Source: Spirosoma sp. 48-14
Lineage (GTDB): Bacteria; Bacteroidota; Bacteroidia; Cytophagales; Spirosomataceae
Assembly: GCF_001898575.1 (NCBI RefSeq)
Contig: NZ_MKUD01000010.1
Span: 423,110-487,109, forward strand
Length of the DNA: 64,000 nt
Reading direction: 5' to 3'
Positions 1 through 8,804 of this stretch are shown piece after piece. Below the pieces are notes generated by a model. The model worked only from the letters and a program-made list of their open reading frames with translations, was not told where the DNA came from and ran no database searches. Within the stretch, counting starts at the first letter, position 1. Every line of letters starts with the position of its first letter. The position numbers and the translations under genes are program-made.

Positions 1-1650
1 GGATTGGTGAATCGAACGGTTTCGGTATCGCTTCAGCCATTGAAAGAAGCATCGCTGGGACCGAAGTTGCACAATGCCATTGGGCCTACGATGGTACCGA
101 TTGTGATCTGGGTATTGAGTGGTCTGGCGCTGGTTATTATCCTGTCGGCTTGTTTTAATTACACCAATCTGTCAATTGCCCGATCCCTTCGTCGTTCGCG
201 GGAAGTAGGAGTTCGTAAAATTATCGGGGCATTGAAAAGCCATGTGTTGGGCCAGTTCATGGCCGAGTCCGTGATCATTGCGTTGATGGCACTGATCGTC
301 TCGTTTGGGCTCTTTTTATTCCTCCGAACGCAGTTCCTGGCACTCGATCCGTTTATTAATAATCTGGTTTCGCTGGAGGTTTCGGGTTGGGTCATTCTCT
401 ATTATATTTTACTGGCCATTCTTGTAGGATTGCTAGCCGGATTTTTGCCCGCCCTGTTTTTCTCCCGAATCAAACCGATTCAGGTATTGAGAGATGTATC
501 GGCCCTGAAGGTATTTCGACGAGTTACCCTGCGCAAAACGCTGATTATCATTCAGTACGGATTGTCTCTTATCTTCATCACAACAACCCTGATCGGCTAT
601 GCGCAGTACCGGAGCTTTCTAACCTTCGACCTGGGATTTACGACCGACAATATTCTGAATATAAACCTGAAAGGAAATAAAGGGGCGGTGCTGGCGAACG
701 AGCTGAGCCAGATTCCTGGCGTAGTCGAGGTATCGAAATCGCAGTTAATTACCAGCCTGGGCAGCATGGGCGGAACGACCATGAAATACAAAGATAGTCA
801 GGACTCGGCGCTGGTCTGGCATAATATGGTCGACGAACATTATTTGCCAATCCATAAGCACAAACTCCTGGCTGGAACAAATTTTACCCGACACCCTAAA
901 AAAGGCGAGGAGGAGAGCGAAGTCATTGTAAATGAGCAGGTCATCCGACGCTTCAATATTGCCAAACGAAATCCGCAGAAAGCACTGGGCGAACAGGTAG
1001 TTGTCGATAAAAAGAAACTCACGATTGTCGGTGTGTTAAAGGATTTCCATTACGGAACGATGGAGAAACAAATTGAGCCTGTCATGTTCCGGTACTTTAC
1101 GGATCAACTGGGTGGGTATCTCAATGTAAAAGTGGCTACAACCGATTTGCCTGCTACTATGGCGAATATTGAGGAGGTCTGGCGCAAGCTGGATAAGATA
1201 CACCCGATGGAAGCCAAGTTTTATGATGATCAGATTGAAGAGGCCTATCAGCAGTTCGCCATTATGATTAAGGTAATTGGCTTTGTTGCGTTTCTGGCCA
1301 TCTGCATCGCTTTTCTGGGATTGCTGGGCATGGTCGTATTTATGACCGAAACCCGACTCAAAGAAATCAGTATCCGAAAAGTGCTCGGAGCCAGCGAAGG
1401 AGGATTGGTCTATCTGTTGAGTAAAAGCTTCCTGAACTTGCTTCTGTTGGCCGCTTTTGTAGCGCTTCCAGCAACCTGTCTCTTTTTCGATCAGGTCGTT
1501 CTGGTCAACTTTGCCTATCACCAACCCATTCGGGTGAATGAACTGGTGATCAGCGTATTGGTTGTTATGCTCCCGGCTTTCCTGATGATTGTGTCACAGA
1601 CGCTGAATGCCGCCCGAAAAAATCCAGCCAAGGTATTGAAAAGTGACTAA
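1..1650 (+). CDS. ABC transporter permease, MacB/FtsX type (5' truncated by window edge)
   Basis: The reading frame is open from base 1, so this is the C-terminal ~549 residues of a longer inner-membrane protein. What is seen: a first FtsX-like block of hydrophobic segments with the family-typical R-x-x-REVGVRKI-x-GA motif near residues 60-75, membrane spans to about residue 150, a further span near 180-200, a soluble MacB-type periplasmic domain (about 205-420), then a second FtsX block with ETRLKEISIRKVLGA and three more spans. Duplicated FtsX halves are known for about 800-residue Bacteroidota permeases that move lipids, peptides or drugs or act in envelope stress. The partner ATPase is not in the window. 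It converges on the minus-strand permease at 1731, with a hairpin between them. The substrate is unknown. Confidence 0.85.
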   Translation, partial: GLVNRTVSVSLQPLKEASLGPKLHNAIGPTMVPIVIWVLSGLALVIILSACFNYTNLSIARSLRRSREVGVRKIIGALKSHVLGQFMAESVIIALMALIVSFGLFLFLRTQFLALDPFINNLVSLEVSGWVILYYILLAILVGLLAGFLPALFFSRIKPIQVLRDVSALKVFRRVTLRKTLIIIQYGLSLIFITTTLIGYAQYRSFLTFDLGFTTDNILNINLKGNKGAVLANELSQIPGVVEVSKSQLITSLGSMGGTTMKYKDSQDSALVWHNMVDEHYLPIHKHKLLAGTNFTRHPKKGEEESEVIVNEQVIRRFNIAKRNPQKALGEQVVVDKKKLTIVGVLKDFHYGTMEKQIEPVMFRYFTDQLGGYLNVKVATTDLPATMANIEEVWRKLDKIHPMEAKFYDDQIEEAYQQFAIMIKVIGFVAFLAICIAFLGLLGMVVFMTETRLKEISIRKVLGASEGGLVYLLSKSFLNLLLLAAFVALPATCLFFDQVVLVNFAYHQPIRVNELVISVLVVMLPAFLMIVSQTLNAARKNPAKVLKSD

Positions 1651-1709
1651 TGGCAGATCGCAACTTTGGTGCATGGTAGAGGGCTGACGCCCAAAAAGCT
1701 GACGCCAGG

Positions 1710-1731
1710 GAGACGCCAGGTATGGCGTCTC
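1710..1731. terminator. Bidirectional hairpin between convergent genes
   Basis: A perfect 9-bp stem, GAGACGCCA pairing with TGGCGTCTC, closes a 4-nt loop. It lies between the stop of the plus-strand permease (1650) and the stop of the minus-strand permease (1731) and overlaps that stop codon. There is no long T tract, so its terminator role rests on position and stem strength. Confidence 0.5.
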
Positions 1732-2792
1732 TACAAAGGAAATGTTCTGTACCAAATCCCTACGGCACTCACCCAGCCTATGATCAGCCAGGCACCTACG
1801 GGTACGCCGAACATAATCAGGAGTAGGCCACCGATGAAGCCGCCAAAAATGCCTGAAAGCCAGCGTTCGGGAAGGATATCGTACCCGTAGGCAAGGCTAT
1901 GCAGAAGCAGTAGCCAGCCCCAGCCAGTCAGCCAAAGCCAGATAACGTAGTCGGGCTGAATTTCGGCCGGGTAATTTCGCCCTAAAATCAGGAGTTCAGG
2001 AAGCCAGATGAGCCCATATGTAAGGCCATACCGCACGAGTCGTTGCCACCAGGTGAACGGTAAATTGGGTAGTAACAGCAGGTACTTTTTTTCAAAGGCG
2101 CTCACCTGGCCGCCCACCTGCGCATGCCCCAGTATCGCCAGTAATAACCCAATGAGCAACAGCCGCTGGTCGTAATCGTCGGTGGGGTAGAGTCGGCAAA
2201 CGCCCGCCAGTAGTAAGCCCGAAAATGCCTTGGTCAATACCAGCGAAAGCGGTTCGTGCCGGAGCCAGTAGACGGGAAAGAACAGTTCATAGGGGAGCTT
2301 GAGTTGGAGATGGGGAATGCGGAGGGTATCAGGACCTGGGTGTCGAAGACGGTAGTCGTTCAGGTAAGCGCCAACGCCAATCAGGCAAAACAGGTAGGCA
2401 ACAATAGCCGTTAGCGAATCCCATTTTTCATACACCGTTGCCAGTTGAATCATCCAGCTGCCGTAGGCAATCACAGGGGCCAGTAGCCCAATCTGAATGG
2501 CAAGCCAGAGCGCGTAGCGTGAAGGTGTGGGTACCAGCCAAAGGGTTTGCAGAAACAAATGTTCGGGTGCGACTAATTCCTGGCGGACAAATGAACTGAC
2601 TTTTACCAAATAAAATCCCCAGAGGACGAACACCAGGGCCAGTAAAAACCAGGAACCCAGGCAAGCGGTAATTAAGGCTTTATGTTCGCGGGCGCTGAGA
2701 AAGCCAAAGGCTAGCAGAATGATGACCAGAAATGTACCGGCGTTGCGAGCGTAAAAGGGGCCAACAAAAATTCGATTCAGGAACGTCAGCAT
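1731..2792 (-). CDS. ABC exporter membrane protein (hypothetical permease)
   Basis: A 353-residue, very hydrophobic protein with roughly nine or ten predicted spans distributed along its whole length and no soluble domain. I do not recognise a named family from its motifs. It starts 8 bp after the stop of the ATPase gene at 2801-3436, so the two almost certainly form a two-gene ABC transporter: this protein as the membrane part, the neighbour as the motor. Two-gene exporters of this layout in Bacteroidota are generally unassigned for substrate. The ATG at 2792 is the first in frame and leads straight into a membrane segment. Confidence 0.7.
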   Translation of the reverse strand: MLTFLNRIFVGPFYARNAGTFLVIILLAFGFLSAREHKALITACLGSWFLLALVFVLWGFYLVKVSSFVRQELVAPEHLFLQTLWLVPTPSRYALWLAIQIGLLAPVIAYGSWMIQLATVYEKWDSLTAIVAYLFCLIGVGAYLNDYRLRHPGPDTLRIPHLQLKLPYELFFPVYWLRHEPLSLVLTKAFSGLLLAGVCRLYPTDDYDQRLLLIGLLLAILGHAQVGGQVSAFEKKYLLLLPNLPFTWWQRLVRYGLTYGLIWLPELLILGRNYPAEIQPDYVIWLWLTGWGWLLLLHSLAYGYDILPERWLSGIFGGFIGGLLLIMFGVPVGAWLIIGWVSAVGIWYRTFPL

Positions 2793-2800
2793 AAGCCAGA

Positions 2801-3436
2801 TTAGGTTGTCGGTACAATCCCCCCATCGCCCACCTGCCAGATACCACGTAGGGTTAAGCCGGTCAGGCTGACATCCTGGTGCGAGGTAAGCCAGAACGAA
2901 ACCCCCTGTTCTGTATGAAGTTGACGGATATAATCGAATAGTTTTGCCGCCGTTGCAACGTCGAGGGTCGTTAGGGGTTCATCCAGTAAAACGAGTGTTG
3001 GTGATCCCAGCAACGCCAGTAACAAGGATAACTTCTTAAGCATCCCACTCGAAAAGGTGCCCGTCGGTTGCGTCCAGAAGGTATTGACGCCCAAAATACG
3101 GGCGATCTGTTCGACTTGTCCTGCCGGGGCCTGTTTCGCCTGACCAACGAATCCGGCCAGATCACGAGGGGTCAGAAACGATGGATACAACGGTTCGGCT
3201 TCAGCATAGTTGACCCGTAGGCGGTATGCAACCGGATCGCGGCTGATCTCATACTGGTCTGTCAGCCAGATTTGGCCCGAGAAAGGAAGGAGTCCAGCAA
3301 CGGTTCGGAAAAAGGTGGTTTTGCCGGAGCCATTGCCTCCCCGGAAATAATGAATACCCGACGAAAATGCCAGCTCGGGTAGGGTCAGTACCGTTCGACC
3401 AGTGTAGGCTTTGGTGAAGTTAGATACAGTGAGCAA
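2801..3436 (-). CDS. ABC transporter ATP-binding protein
   Basis: A 211-residue single nucleotide-binding domain. Visible motifs in order: Walker A GGNGSGKTT near residues 34-42, a Q-loop-like stretch, a signature region reading FSSGMLKKLSLLLALL (a divergent LSGGQ, as in CcmA/NatA-like exporters), Walker B LVLLDEPL, then the H-switch in LTSHQD. It is short for the family because there is no C-terminal extension. It would hydrolyse ATP on the cytoplasmic face and drive the permease encoded 8 bp downstream at 1731-2792. A CcmA-like (haem exporter) identity was considered, but no other ccm gene is present, so the substrate is left open. Confidence 0.88.
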   Translation of the reverse strand: MLTVSNFTKAYTGRTVLTLPELAFSSGIHYFRGGNGSGKTTFFRTVAGLLPFSGQIWLTDQYEISRDPVAYRLRVNYAEAEPLYPSFLTPRDLAGFVGQAKQAPAGQVEQIARILGVNTFWTQPTGTFSSGMLKKLSLLLALLGSPTLVLLDEPLTTLDVATAAKLFDYIRQLHTEQGVSFWLTSHQDVSLTGLTLRGIWQVGDGGIVPTT

Positions 3437-3539
3437 AGGCGATTCGATTGATAAGTCCCAAAAATAAGAATGAATTCAGGCAGACGAATTCCCTTCTGTC
3501 ATTGGGGGTGACCATTCCTCACGAGCCATAGGTAAAGCC

Positions 3540-5639
3540 CTACCATTTCACGCTGAGTCGGACGCCTGCCAGTCCATTCCGGCCGGGGGCCGCATTGTAG
3601 TATCGATTCCCGACGGCATTCAGATCATAGCCCAGCGAGTAGGCCCGATCCAGCAGGTTATCACCACTGGCATACACGTCCAGCATCCAGTGCTGGACCA
3701 GGTTACGCCGAAAACCCAGGGTGCCCTGAAGGAGTTGTGTCGGGTTCGATAAGGCCGTATTGGCATCGTTCAACTGAAATTCCAGCAGAAACAGATATGT
3801 CAGATGCGCATAAAAGCCTGCCCGCGTTTCGACATCAATCCCCGTTGTGTTGGCCGTTGGCGCTACGCCCGGAATCTGGTTATTCGATAAGTCGATGTTT
3901 CCCTGCCGATAATCGCGGTATCGATAATTGGTCAGTGTCAGGTTGTTCCAAAGTCGAAGTAAGGTCAGCGATTGGGTCGTATTGGGCAGCACAAAGTCAT
4001 AGCTAAGTTGAGTTTCCAGACCTGGCTGGTCGGTGCGCCCCGCGTTGATAAAATAATCCGCACCAGCCGCATCCGATCGGCGAACGATAGTCTCCCGGAG
4101 TTGTAGCTTATAGAGGGCCACATCAAACCGTAGGCGGCTGCTCAGGGCAGATCCGCGAATACCGACTTCATAGCTAATGCCACGCTCGGGGTTGAGTGAT
4201 GTGCTGAAGCCACCTGCCGAGGGATGCACTTCCTGGCTCGATGGAGCCGAATAACCCGTACTGATGCTCGCAAAAGCTGACAAATTAGTGCCAAAGGTGC
4301 GTAAGAGAGCGACCCGAGGTAGCCATACAGGGGTGAACGTTCGGGTGATCATGGCCGTCGGTAACCCATTGGCCCGCACCATATACCGGGTAAAATCATA
4401 CCGAACATCGTTTCGGCTCAGGCCCGCTGTCAGTCGGAAGTGGGCAGGCAGTTGGGTTTCTACCTGAGCGAACAGCGTGGTTTGCCGGGCAATGAGTTCT
4501 TCATCGGTCTGAATGGTGTCGGGTAAGCCAGCTCGGTTGCCAAAGTTTCGATCTACGGTGAAGTTGCGTAAGAGTTCAGCGCCAACCGTAACAACCGTTG
4601 GCAGCGGACTATTGGGGAATCGGAATTGAGTTACCGAACGGCCCCCAATCCCCAGATCGGTCCGTTTTTCGTAATTGGTGATAAACGGATTGGCAAAGTC
4701 AGTGGTGGAACTGTAGATGACCGTCGTGTTTTGAATGCGGTCGTTCCAGCGGTATTCGTGCGACAGGCCAAAATACCCGACTTTCTGGTAGATACCCGCC
4801 TGCTGAGCGGCACTGCTGGGCAACGTAGGGGTGGCTGGCCGGGATGCCCTTGGATTGAGTAAAAACTGGGCTTCGGTCAATCCACCGGGGGTTTGATAAT
4901 GGAGGTCGGAATACAGCGCCAGCAGCGAGACAGTCCGTTTAGGGCTCACGTTGAAAGAGCCGATAAAGCTTAGATTATCGCGTACGACCGCACTCTGATC
5001 GCGGTATCCGTTTGATTGTAAGTGGTTGTAATTTAGGGATATAGCTGAGTTGGTTTTGCCTGTTTGCAGGGAAATGCCATTGCCATATAAGCCATAGGAG
5101 CCGCCTAATGCAGATAGTTCGACACTGCTTTTATTGGTGGGTACGGCCAGACCGCTGAAGAGAATGGTACCGCCCGTACCCGCTCCATACAAACTGCCGG
5201 AGGGGCCTTTTATAACTTCGATCCGTCCTAGTGCCCGCACGTCGAGCGCATTGAGGGGCGTGTTGCCACCCGCATCGGTCAGGGGTAATTCATTCCAGTA
5301 GGTTTTGATGTTTCGCACACCAAAAGGGGATCGAATAGCACTCCCACGGATGGCCAGCCGATAGCTTCCGGGTGAACGTTCATCGGCCCGTACACCGGGA
5401 ATCGTGTTTAACGACGAGACGATAGTGGGTATGCCAAAGCGTTGGTTCAAATCCCGTCGTGTCAGTACGCCCACCGAAGCGGGTGTTTCCAGCAACCGCC
5501 GATTAGTGGCATACCCGCGCACAACAACCTCGTTCAGTTGTAGGGTATCGTCTAAGGACGGAGCTGGTGTTTGGGCCAGTAGACGAATAGGACTGATGAG
5601 GCAAAGAGTTAGGGGTAAGAGTAGGTAGTTTTTCAACAT
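3540..5639 (-). CDS. TonB-dependent outer-membrane receptor
   Basis: A 699-residue protein if started at ATG 5639, which opens a clean signal peptide (MLKNYLLLPLTLCLI... ending LLAQ). A further in-frame ATG at 5687 would add 16 polar residues before the signal and is unlikely. Features seen: a TonB-box-like start of the mature protein, a plug domain (about 40-160) with RRDLNQRFG, IPGVRADERS, IRGS and the plug-end GPSGSLYGAGTGGTI, then a long series of beta-barrel strands ending in the aromatic terminus VKW. It takes up a siderophore, vitamin or small oligomer through the outer membrane using TonB energy. It has no CarboxypepD_reg domain and no SusD partner, so it is FecA/OprC-like rather than SusC-like. 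The ligand is unknown. Confidence 0.88.
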   Translation of the reverse strand: MLKNYLLLPLTLCLISPIRLLAQTPAPSLDDTLQLNEVVVRGYATNRRLLETPASVGVLTRRDLNQRFGIPTIVSSLNTIPGVRADERSPGSYRLAIRGSAIRSPFGVRNIKTYWNELPLTDAGGNTPLNALDVRALGRIEVIKGPSGSLYGAGTGGTILFSGLAVPTNKSSVELSALGGSYGLYGNGISLQTGKTNSAISLNYNHLQSNGYRDQSAVVRDNLSFIGSFNVSPKRTVSLLALYSDLHYQTPGGLTEAQFLLNPRASRPATPTLPSSAAQQAGIYQKVGYFGLSHEYRWNDRIQNTTVIYSSTTDFANPFITNYEKRTDLGIGGRSVTQFRFPNSPLPTVVTVGAELLRNFTVDRNFGNRAGLPDTIQTDEELIARQTTLFAQVETQLPAHFRLTAGLSRNDVRYDFTRYMVRANGLPTAMITRTFTPVWLPRVALLRTFGTNLSAFASISTGYSAPSSQEVHPSAGGFSTSLNPERGISYEVGIRGSALSSRLRFDVALYKLQLRETIVRRSDAAGADYFINAGRTDQPGLETQLSYDFVLPNTTQSLTLLRLWNNLTLTNYRYRDYRQGNIDLSNNQIPGVAPTANTTGIDVETRAGFYAHLTYLFLLEFQLNDANTALSNPTQLLQGTLGFRRNLVQHWMLDVYASGDNLLDRAYSLGYDLNAVGNRYYNAAPGRNGLAGVRLSVKW

Positions 5640-5834
5640 AAAACGACGGCTAGGCCTTGTAAAAGTACATCGAATAACGGGAAACAAGGTTTCTGAATGG
5701 GATAAAATCGACCCAGTAACCCATTAATCAAAACGCCTGCATAAAAATTCAGTGGTAGGCGAATTGATTCTTGCATTTACTATAAGTATCATTTTTGATC
5801 AATAAGACTATATAGTATGATTCTTTTCTGGCAT

Positions 5835-5842
5835 TAAATTTG
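5835..5842 (+). promoter_or_regulatory. Possible Bacteroidota -7 element
   Basis: The sequence TAAATTTG matches the Bacteroidota -7 consensus TAnnTTTG, 14 bp before the ATG at 5857. No TTTG -33 box lies at the right spacing, and the implied leader is very short, so this is weak. Confidence 0.25.
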
Positions 5843-5856
5843 ACAACTAACGTAGT

Positions 5857-6267
5857 ATGCAAGCTTTATCTTTACAAGAGAAGAGCCTAAGACTACGGCT
5901 CATACATACCCTGCAATGGGTGCTTCAACTGGCAGCAGGCGGTGCGATAATTGCATCATTGCTGGTAGGCTCTCTGCTGTGGCAGCCATATGCTGATCAA
6001 AGCGAGATGGAGCGTGAACTGGCTAATGAGACGTATCTCCGGGTAGTGGCGGAACTGCAAAGTGCTACCTGCGTATATCACCATGAGGACTGGTTACCCT
6101 TTCTGGCATGTGAATCAGCCGGACATAAGCGATTTACGTTGAGATATGAAGTGCTTGTTTACGAGGGTAATTCCTTTTATTACAGCCCTTTCTATGCCGC
6201 CCATACCGATAAAATAGTAAGGGAGTTCAAAAATAAGCCGATACCAGATGAGGTAACGGGCCTTTGA
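5857..6267 (+). CDS. Small membrane-anchored hypothetical protein
   Basis: A 136-residue protein I do not recognise. It has a basic N-terminal stretch, one strong membrane span at about residues 22-45 and a charged soluble remainder with two cysteines (in ATCVYHH and LACESAG) that could pair if the domain is periplasmic. It stands alone: the TonB receptor is divergent upstream, and the propeller gene at 6287 converges 19 bp downstream. Codon use and the uninterrupted frame support a real gene. No function is proposed. Confidence 0.6.
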   Translation: MQALSLQEKSLRLRLIHTLQWVLQLAAGGAIIASLLVGSLLWQPYADQSEMERELANETYLRVVAELQSATCVYHHEDWLPFLACESAGHKRFTLRYEVLVYEGNSFYYSPFYAAHTDKIVREFKNKPIPDEVTGL

Positions 6268-6286
6268 AAGCGGCTATAAATTCAGA

Positions 6287-7384
6287 CTAGTCCGGCAGTT
6301 TCACCCGATACAGACCAAACGGATAGACCACGTTGTCTTCTCCATTATTATAGCGACGGGTACGGTGTATCTGGGCGGCTGTCACATACAAATACCCATC
6401 TGTTCCGATGCCGAAACTATCCGGCCAAAGTAATCGGCTGTCCTGAACCAGGACGCGCAACCGCCGTTCAGCCGTAGATTCGCCGGGAGTAACATACCGA
6501 ATGGCTTTGTCGGGGGAGTCGGTGAGGTAAATACGCCCCGCTTTGTCGGCAATCATCCCGTGCGACACACCCGTTTCACCCATTGATTCGACGCGCCCCG
6601 ACAACTCCGCAGGCGATAGGTTTGGATTGACTAAATCGTCGACGGCAATCCGGTAGAGTTTGGTTTGGGTGATCGGGCGAAAATAAAGGTACTTGAAGTC
6701 GTGCGTTAGGGCGATACCGTTTACATTACTTCGAAATGGATTCCCCTTACTATCCCGAACTTCTTTCCCGTCGATGGTTAATACAAAATTAGGGTCTGCT
6801 TTGGTCGATGGTGCCGTATCCAGCACCGTTCTGCTTTTTCCAGAATGTAAATCAAGCACAACAATCGCTCCCCGGCCTGGATCGGATAGGTAAGCCTTCT
6901 GCCGTCTGGTATCGATCTGGATATCATTCAATCCTGTTTGTTCGCGGGGTAAGTCCTCAAAGTGGTAAACCCGCTCCACCTGATTAGTCTTTAAATTGAT
7001 CTTGAGCAGTTTAATGCCTTCAGGTATTGCTTTCTGGCCCGATGGGCTAGCCGGGTCGAGTACCCACAGCGCATTGGTTTGATCGACAAACAGGGCCTGA
7101 ACATTAATAAATCGATGTTGCGGGTTCAGCGAATCCCACTGATTCCATTCGGCGTTAGGGTAGGGTATACGCTTCCCTTGTACGATTTCACCCAAACCAT
7201 AATCATAGTTGGTTGGATTCTTGGGAAAGGTAACAAAGATGCGGTTCTCCTGCGAAACGCCTAATCCTATCGGCTGGTGCTTTCCAAACTGAGCGACGGT
7301 TTCCAACGTAGCCGACGGATGCGATTGGGCCGATGCAATGAATGAACTCAGTAAAAAGAAAAGAGTAACGGAGCGTGTTTTCAT
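6287..7384 (-). CDS. Major royal jelly / yellow-family secreted beta-propeller
   Basis: A 365-residue protein counted from ATG 7384, where a signal peptide begins (MKTRSVTLFFLLSSF... ending ASAQ). The frame stays open 70 residues upstream, but that stretch is low-hydrophobicity and overlaps the neighbouring gene, so it is rejected as the start. The body has the royal-jelly/yellow pattern: IFVTFPK-NP, ALFVDQTNALWVLDP, LNDIQID...AYLSDPGRGAIVVLDL, a serine-rich exposed turn, LYFRPITQTKLYRI, and a final VYPFGLYRV. The family folds as a six-bladed propeller; bacterial members are largely uncharacterised and may bind small ligands or hydrolyse lactones. It lies 35 bp downstream of the enolase-superfamily gene, probably in one transcript, hinting at sugar-acid metabolism. 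Confidence 0.8.
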   Translation of the reverse strand: MKTRSVTLFFLLSSFIASAQSHPSATLETVAQFGKHQPIGLGVSQENRIFVTFPKNPTNYDYGLGEIVQGKRIPYPNAEWNQWDSLNPQHRFINVQALFVDQTNALWVLDPASPSGQKAIPEGIKLLKINLKTNQVERVYHFEDLPREQTGLNDIQIDTRRQKAYLSDPGRGAIVVLDLHSGKSRTVLDTAPSTKADPNFVLTIDGKEVRDSKGNPFRSNVNGIALTHDFKYLYFRPITQTKLYRIAVDDLVNPNLSPAELSGRVESMGETGVSHGMIADKAGRIYLTDSPDKAIRYVTPGESTAERRLRVLVQDSRLLWPDSFGIGTDGYLYVTAAQIHRTRRYNNGEDNVVYPFGLYRVKLPD

Positions 7385-7419
7385 ACTAACATAACCAGAG
7401 TCATTGAATTCTGTTGACT

Positions 7420-8652
7420 TCAGACAATTCGCTCGGCCGTTTTCCAGATTGTTTCGTCGTAAGAAATGCCCAGGCCCGGCAGGTTCGGAATTTGAATGGC
7501 ACCGTTTTGAACCCGAACGGGAGGAGTATACCAGGTTACTGGTTTGCTGGTCAGATCGAACACCGTTTCCTGTAACCCGTATAGATTGGGGCAAACTGCC
7601 GCAAGCTGCCAGAAGGGAGCAATCAAGGGATCGGCCTTGGGCGTATGAGGAGCTATGGATTTGTTGTATTTTCGGGCAATTTCGGCTACCTGTAAAGCCC
7701 GAAGTATGCCACCGTTATAGTACAAATCGGGTTGCAGCAGATCGTACACATCGGTGCGGGCCAGTCGGTCGAAACGATAGAGGCTGGTATCCTGTTCGCC
7801 ACCTGCCAACCGAAGTTTGGCCAGCGCTCGATTGACATTCCGCAGGCCGTCTTCATCCTCAAAATTGCACGGTTCTTCAAAAATAGCAACGCCATTATCC
7901 TCCAGCATGCGCCCGATGGCAATGCCTTCCTTAGGGGTATACGAACCATTGGCATCGGCATAAATAGTTATCGAATCGCCCAGTTTTTTTCGGACTAGTG
8001 GAACAAAGGCTCTTGTCCGGCGCTCGTCGTCGGGTGTATTCTGCATTCTGCCACCGACCTTGATTTTTACGCCTTTGGCACCACTAGCTGCTACCTTTTG
8101 GGCTAGCTGATCAACAACTGCATCGGGTGGTAGCGTACCCCGGTCGAAATCGGAGATATAAACGTCATACTGTGATCGTACCGGCTTCCCCAAAAGCTGA
8201 TAAACCGGCTTGCTGGCCAGTCGCCCCAGTAAATCCCAAACCGCAATCTCAACCGAACCGATGCAGTTCCAGAGTGGCATCCCGGCATATTTATAATTTG
8301 AATTGAGTCGGTACGCATGATCGACTAACTGAGGCAGATCCCGAGCGTCTTTTCCAATGAAATACTCAATAACCAGCCCTTTGAGCAGCGACGACAGGTT
8401 GGGCATTCGGTCGTTACACTGGGTAATGCCCCGTGTACCATCCTGAGCCGTGACGACCAGCATCAGTTGCCCCTGCGTTTTTAACAACTCGACCGAGCGA
8501 ATAAGAACCGGGCTGGGCAGAACTTTGTATAAATCGGGCAGGGACCAGACGGGAAAGTCGTCGGCTGTTGTCGGCATTGAGCCAAACGGCTCGGCGCTTG
8601 CCAGCAAACTACTACTGAAGATGGCTGAATGGAGAAACTGTCGGCGGTGCAT
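7420..8652 (-). CDS. Enolase-superfamily (mandelate racemase / muconate lactonizing) enzyme, exported
   Basis: A 410-residue protein from ATG 8652, which begins with MHRRQFLHSAIFSSSLLAS, a Tat-like leader with paired arginines. The ATG at 8742 would add 30 unlikely residues. Visible superfamily residues: the K-x-K pair in GVKIKVGG, metal ligands Asp in YADANGSYT and Glu in IFEEPC, a third acidic ligand in GGEQD, and the C-terminal His in IAPHT. These place it in the MR/MLE group that abstracts an alpha-proton from a carboxylate, as in sugar-acid dehydratases. Substrate cannot be read from sequence. It is followed closely by the royal-jelly-type propeller gene, and is divergent from the helicase at 8805. 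A periplasmic location is unusual for the superfamily. Confidence 0.85.
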   Translation of the reverse strand: MHRRQFLHSAIFSSSLLASAEPFGSMPTTADDFPVWSLPDLYKVLPSPVLIRSVELLKTQGQLMLVVTAQDGTRGITQCNDRMPNLSSLLKGLVIEYFIGKDARDLPQLVDHAYRLNSNYKYAGMPLWNCIGSVEIAVWDLLGRLASKPVYQLLGKPVRSQYDVYISDFDRGTLPPDAVVDQLAQKVAASGAKGVKIKVGGRMQNTPDDERRTRAFVPLVRKKLGDSITIYADANGSYTPKEGIAIGRMLEDNGVAIFEEPCNFEDEDGLRNVNRALAKLRLAGGEQDTSLYRFDRLARTDVYDLLQPDLYYNGGILRALQVAEIARKYNKSIAPHTPKADPLIAPFWQLAAVCPNLYGLQETVFDLTSKPVTWYTPPVRVQNGAIQIPNLPGLGISYDETIWKTAERIV

Positions 8653-8804
8653 GGCTTCGGGAAGGAATATTCTTTCAGGAAAGGCCACTCGCGAAGGGGA
8701 ATACTGGATAAAATTCGATTTTTTCGATATATTTGTTTCCAATCAAGCAGAAAGCTGGCCGGGATGTCAAGGTCAGTTAGTTTTCACCTTCACGAAGCTG
8801 TATC

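Noticed and set aside
3540..5639. SusC-like receptor for a polysaccharide-utilisation locus
   Set aside because: It lacks the SusC N-terminal CarboxypepD_reg domain, is shorter than SusC, and has no SusD partner.
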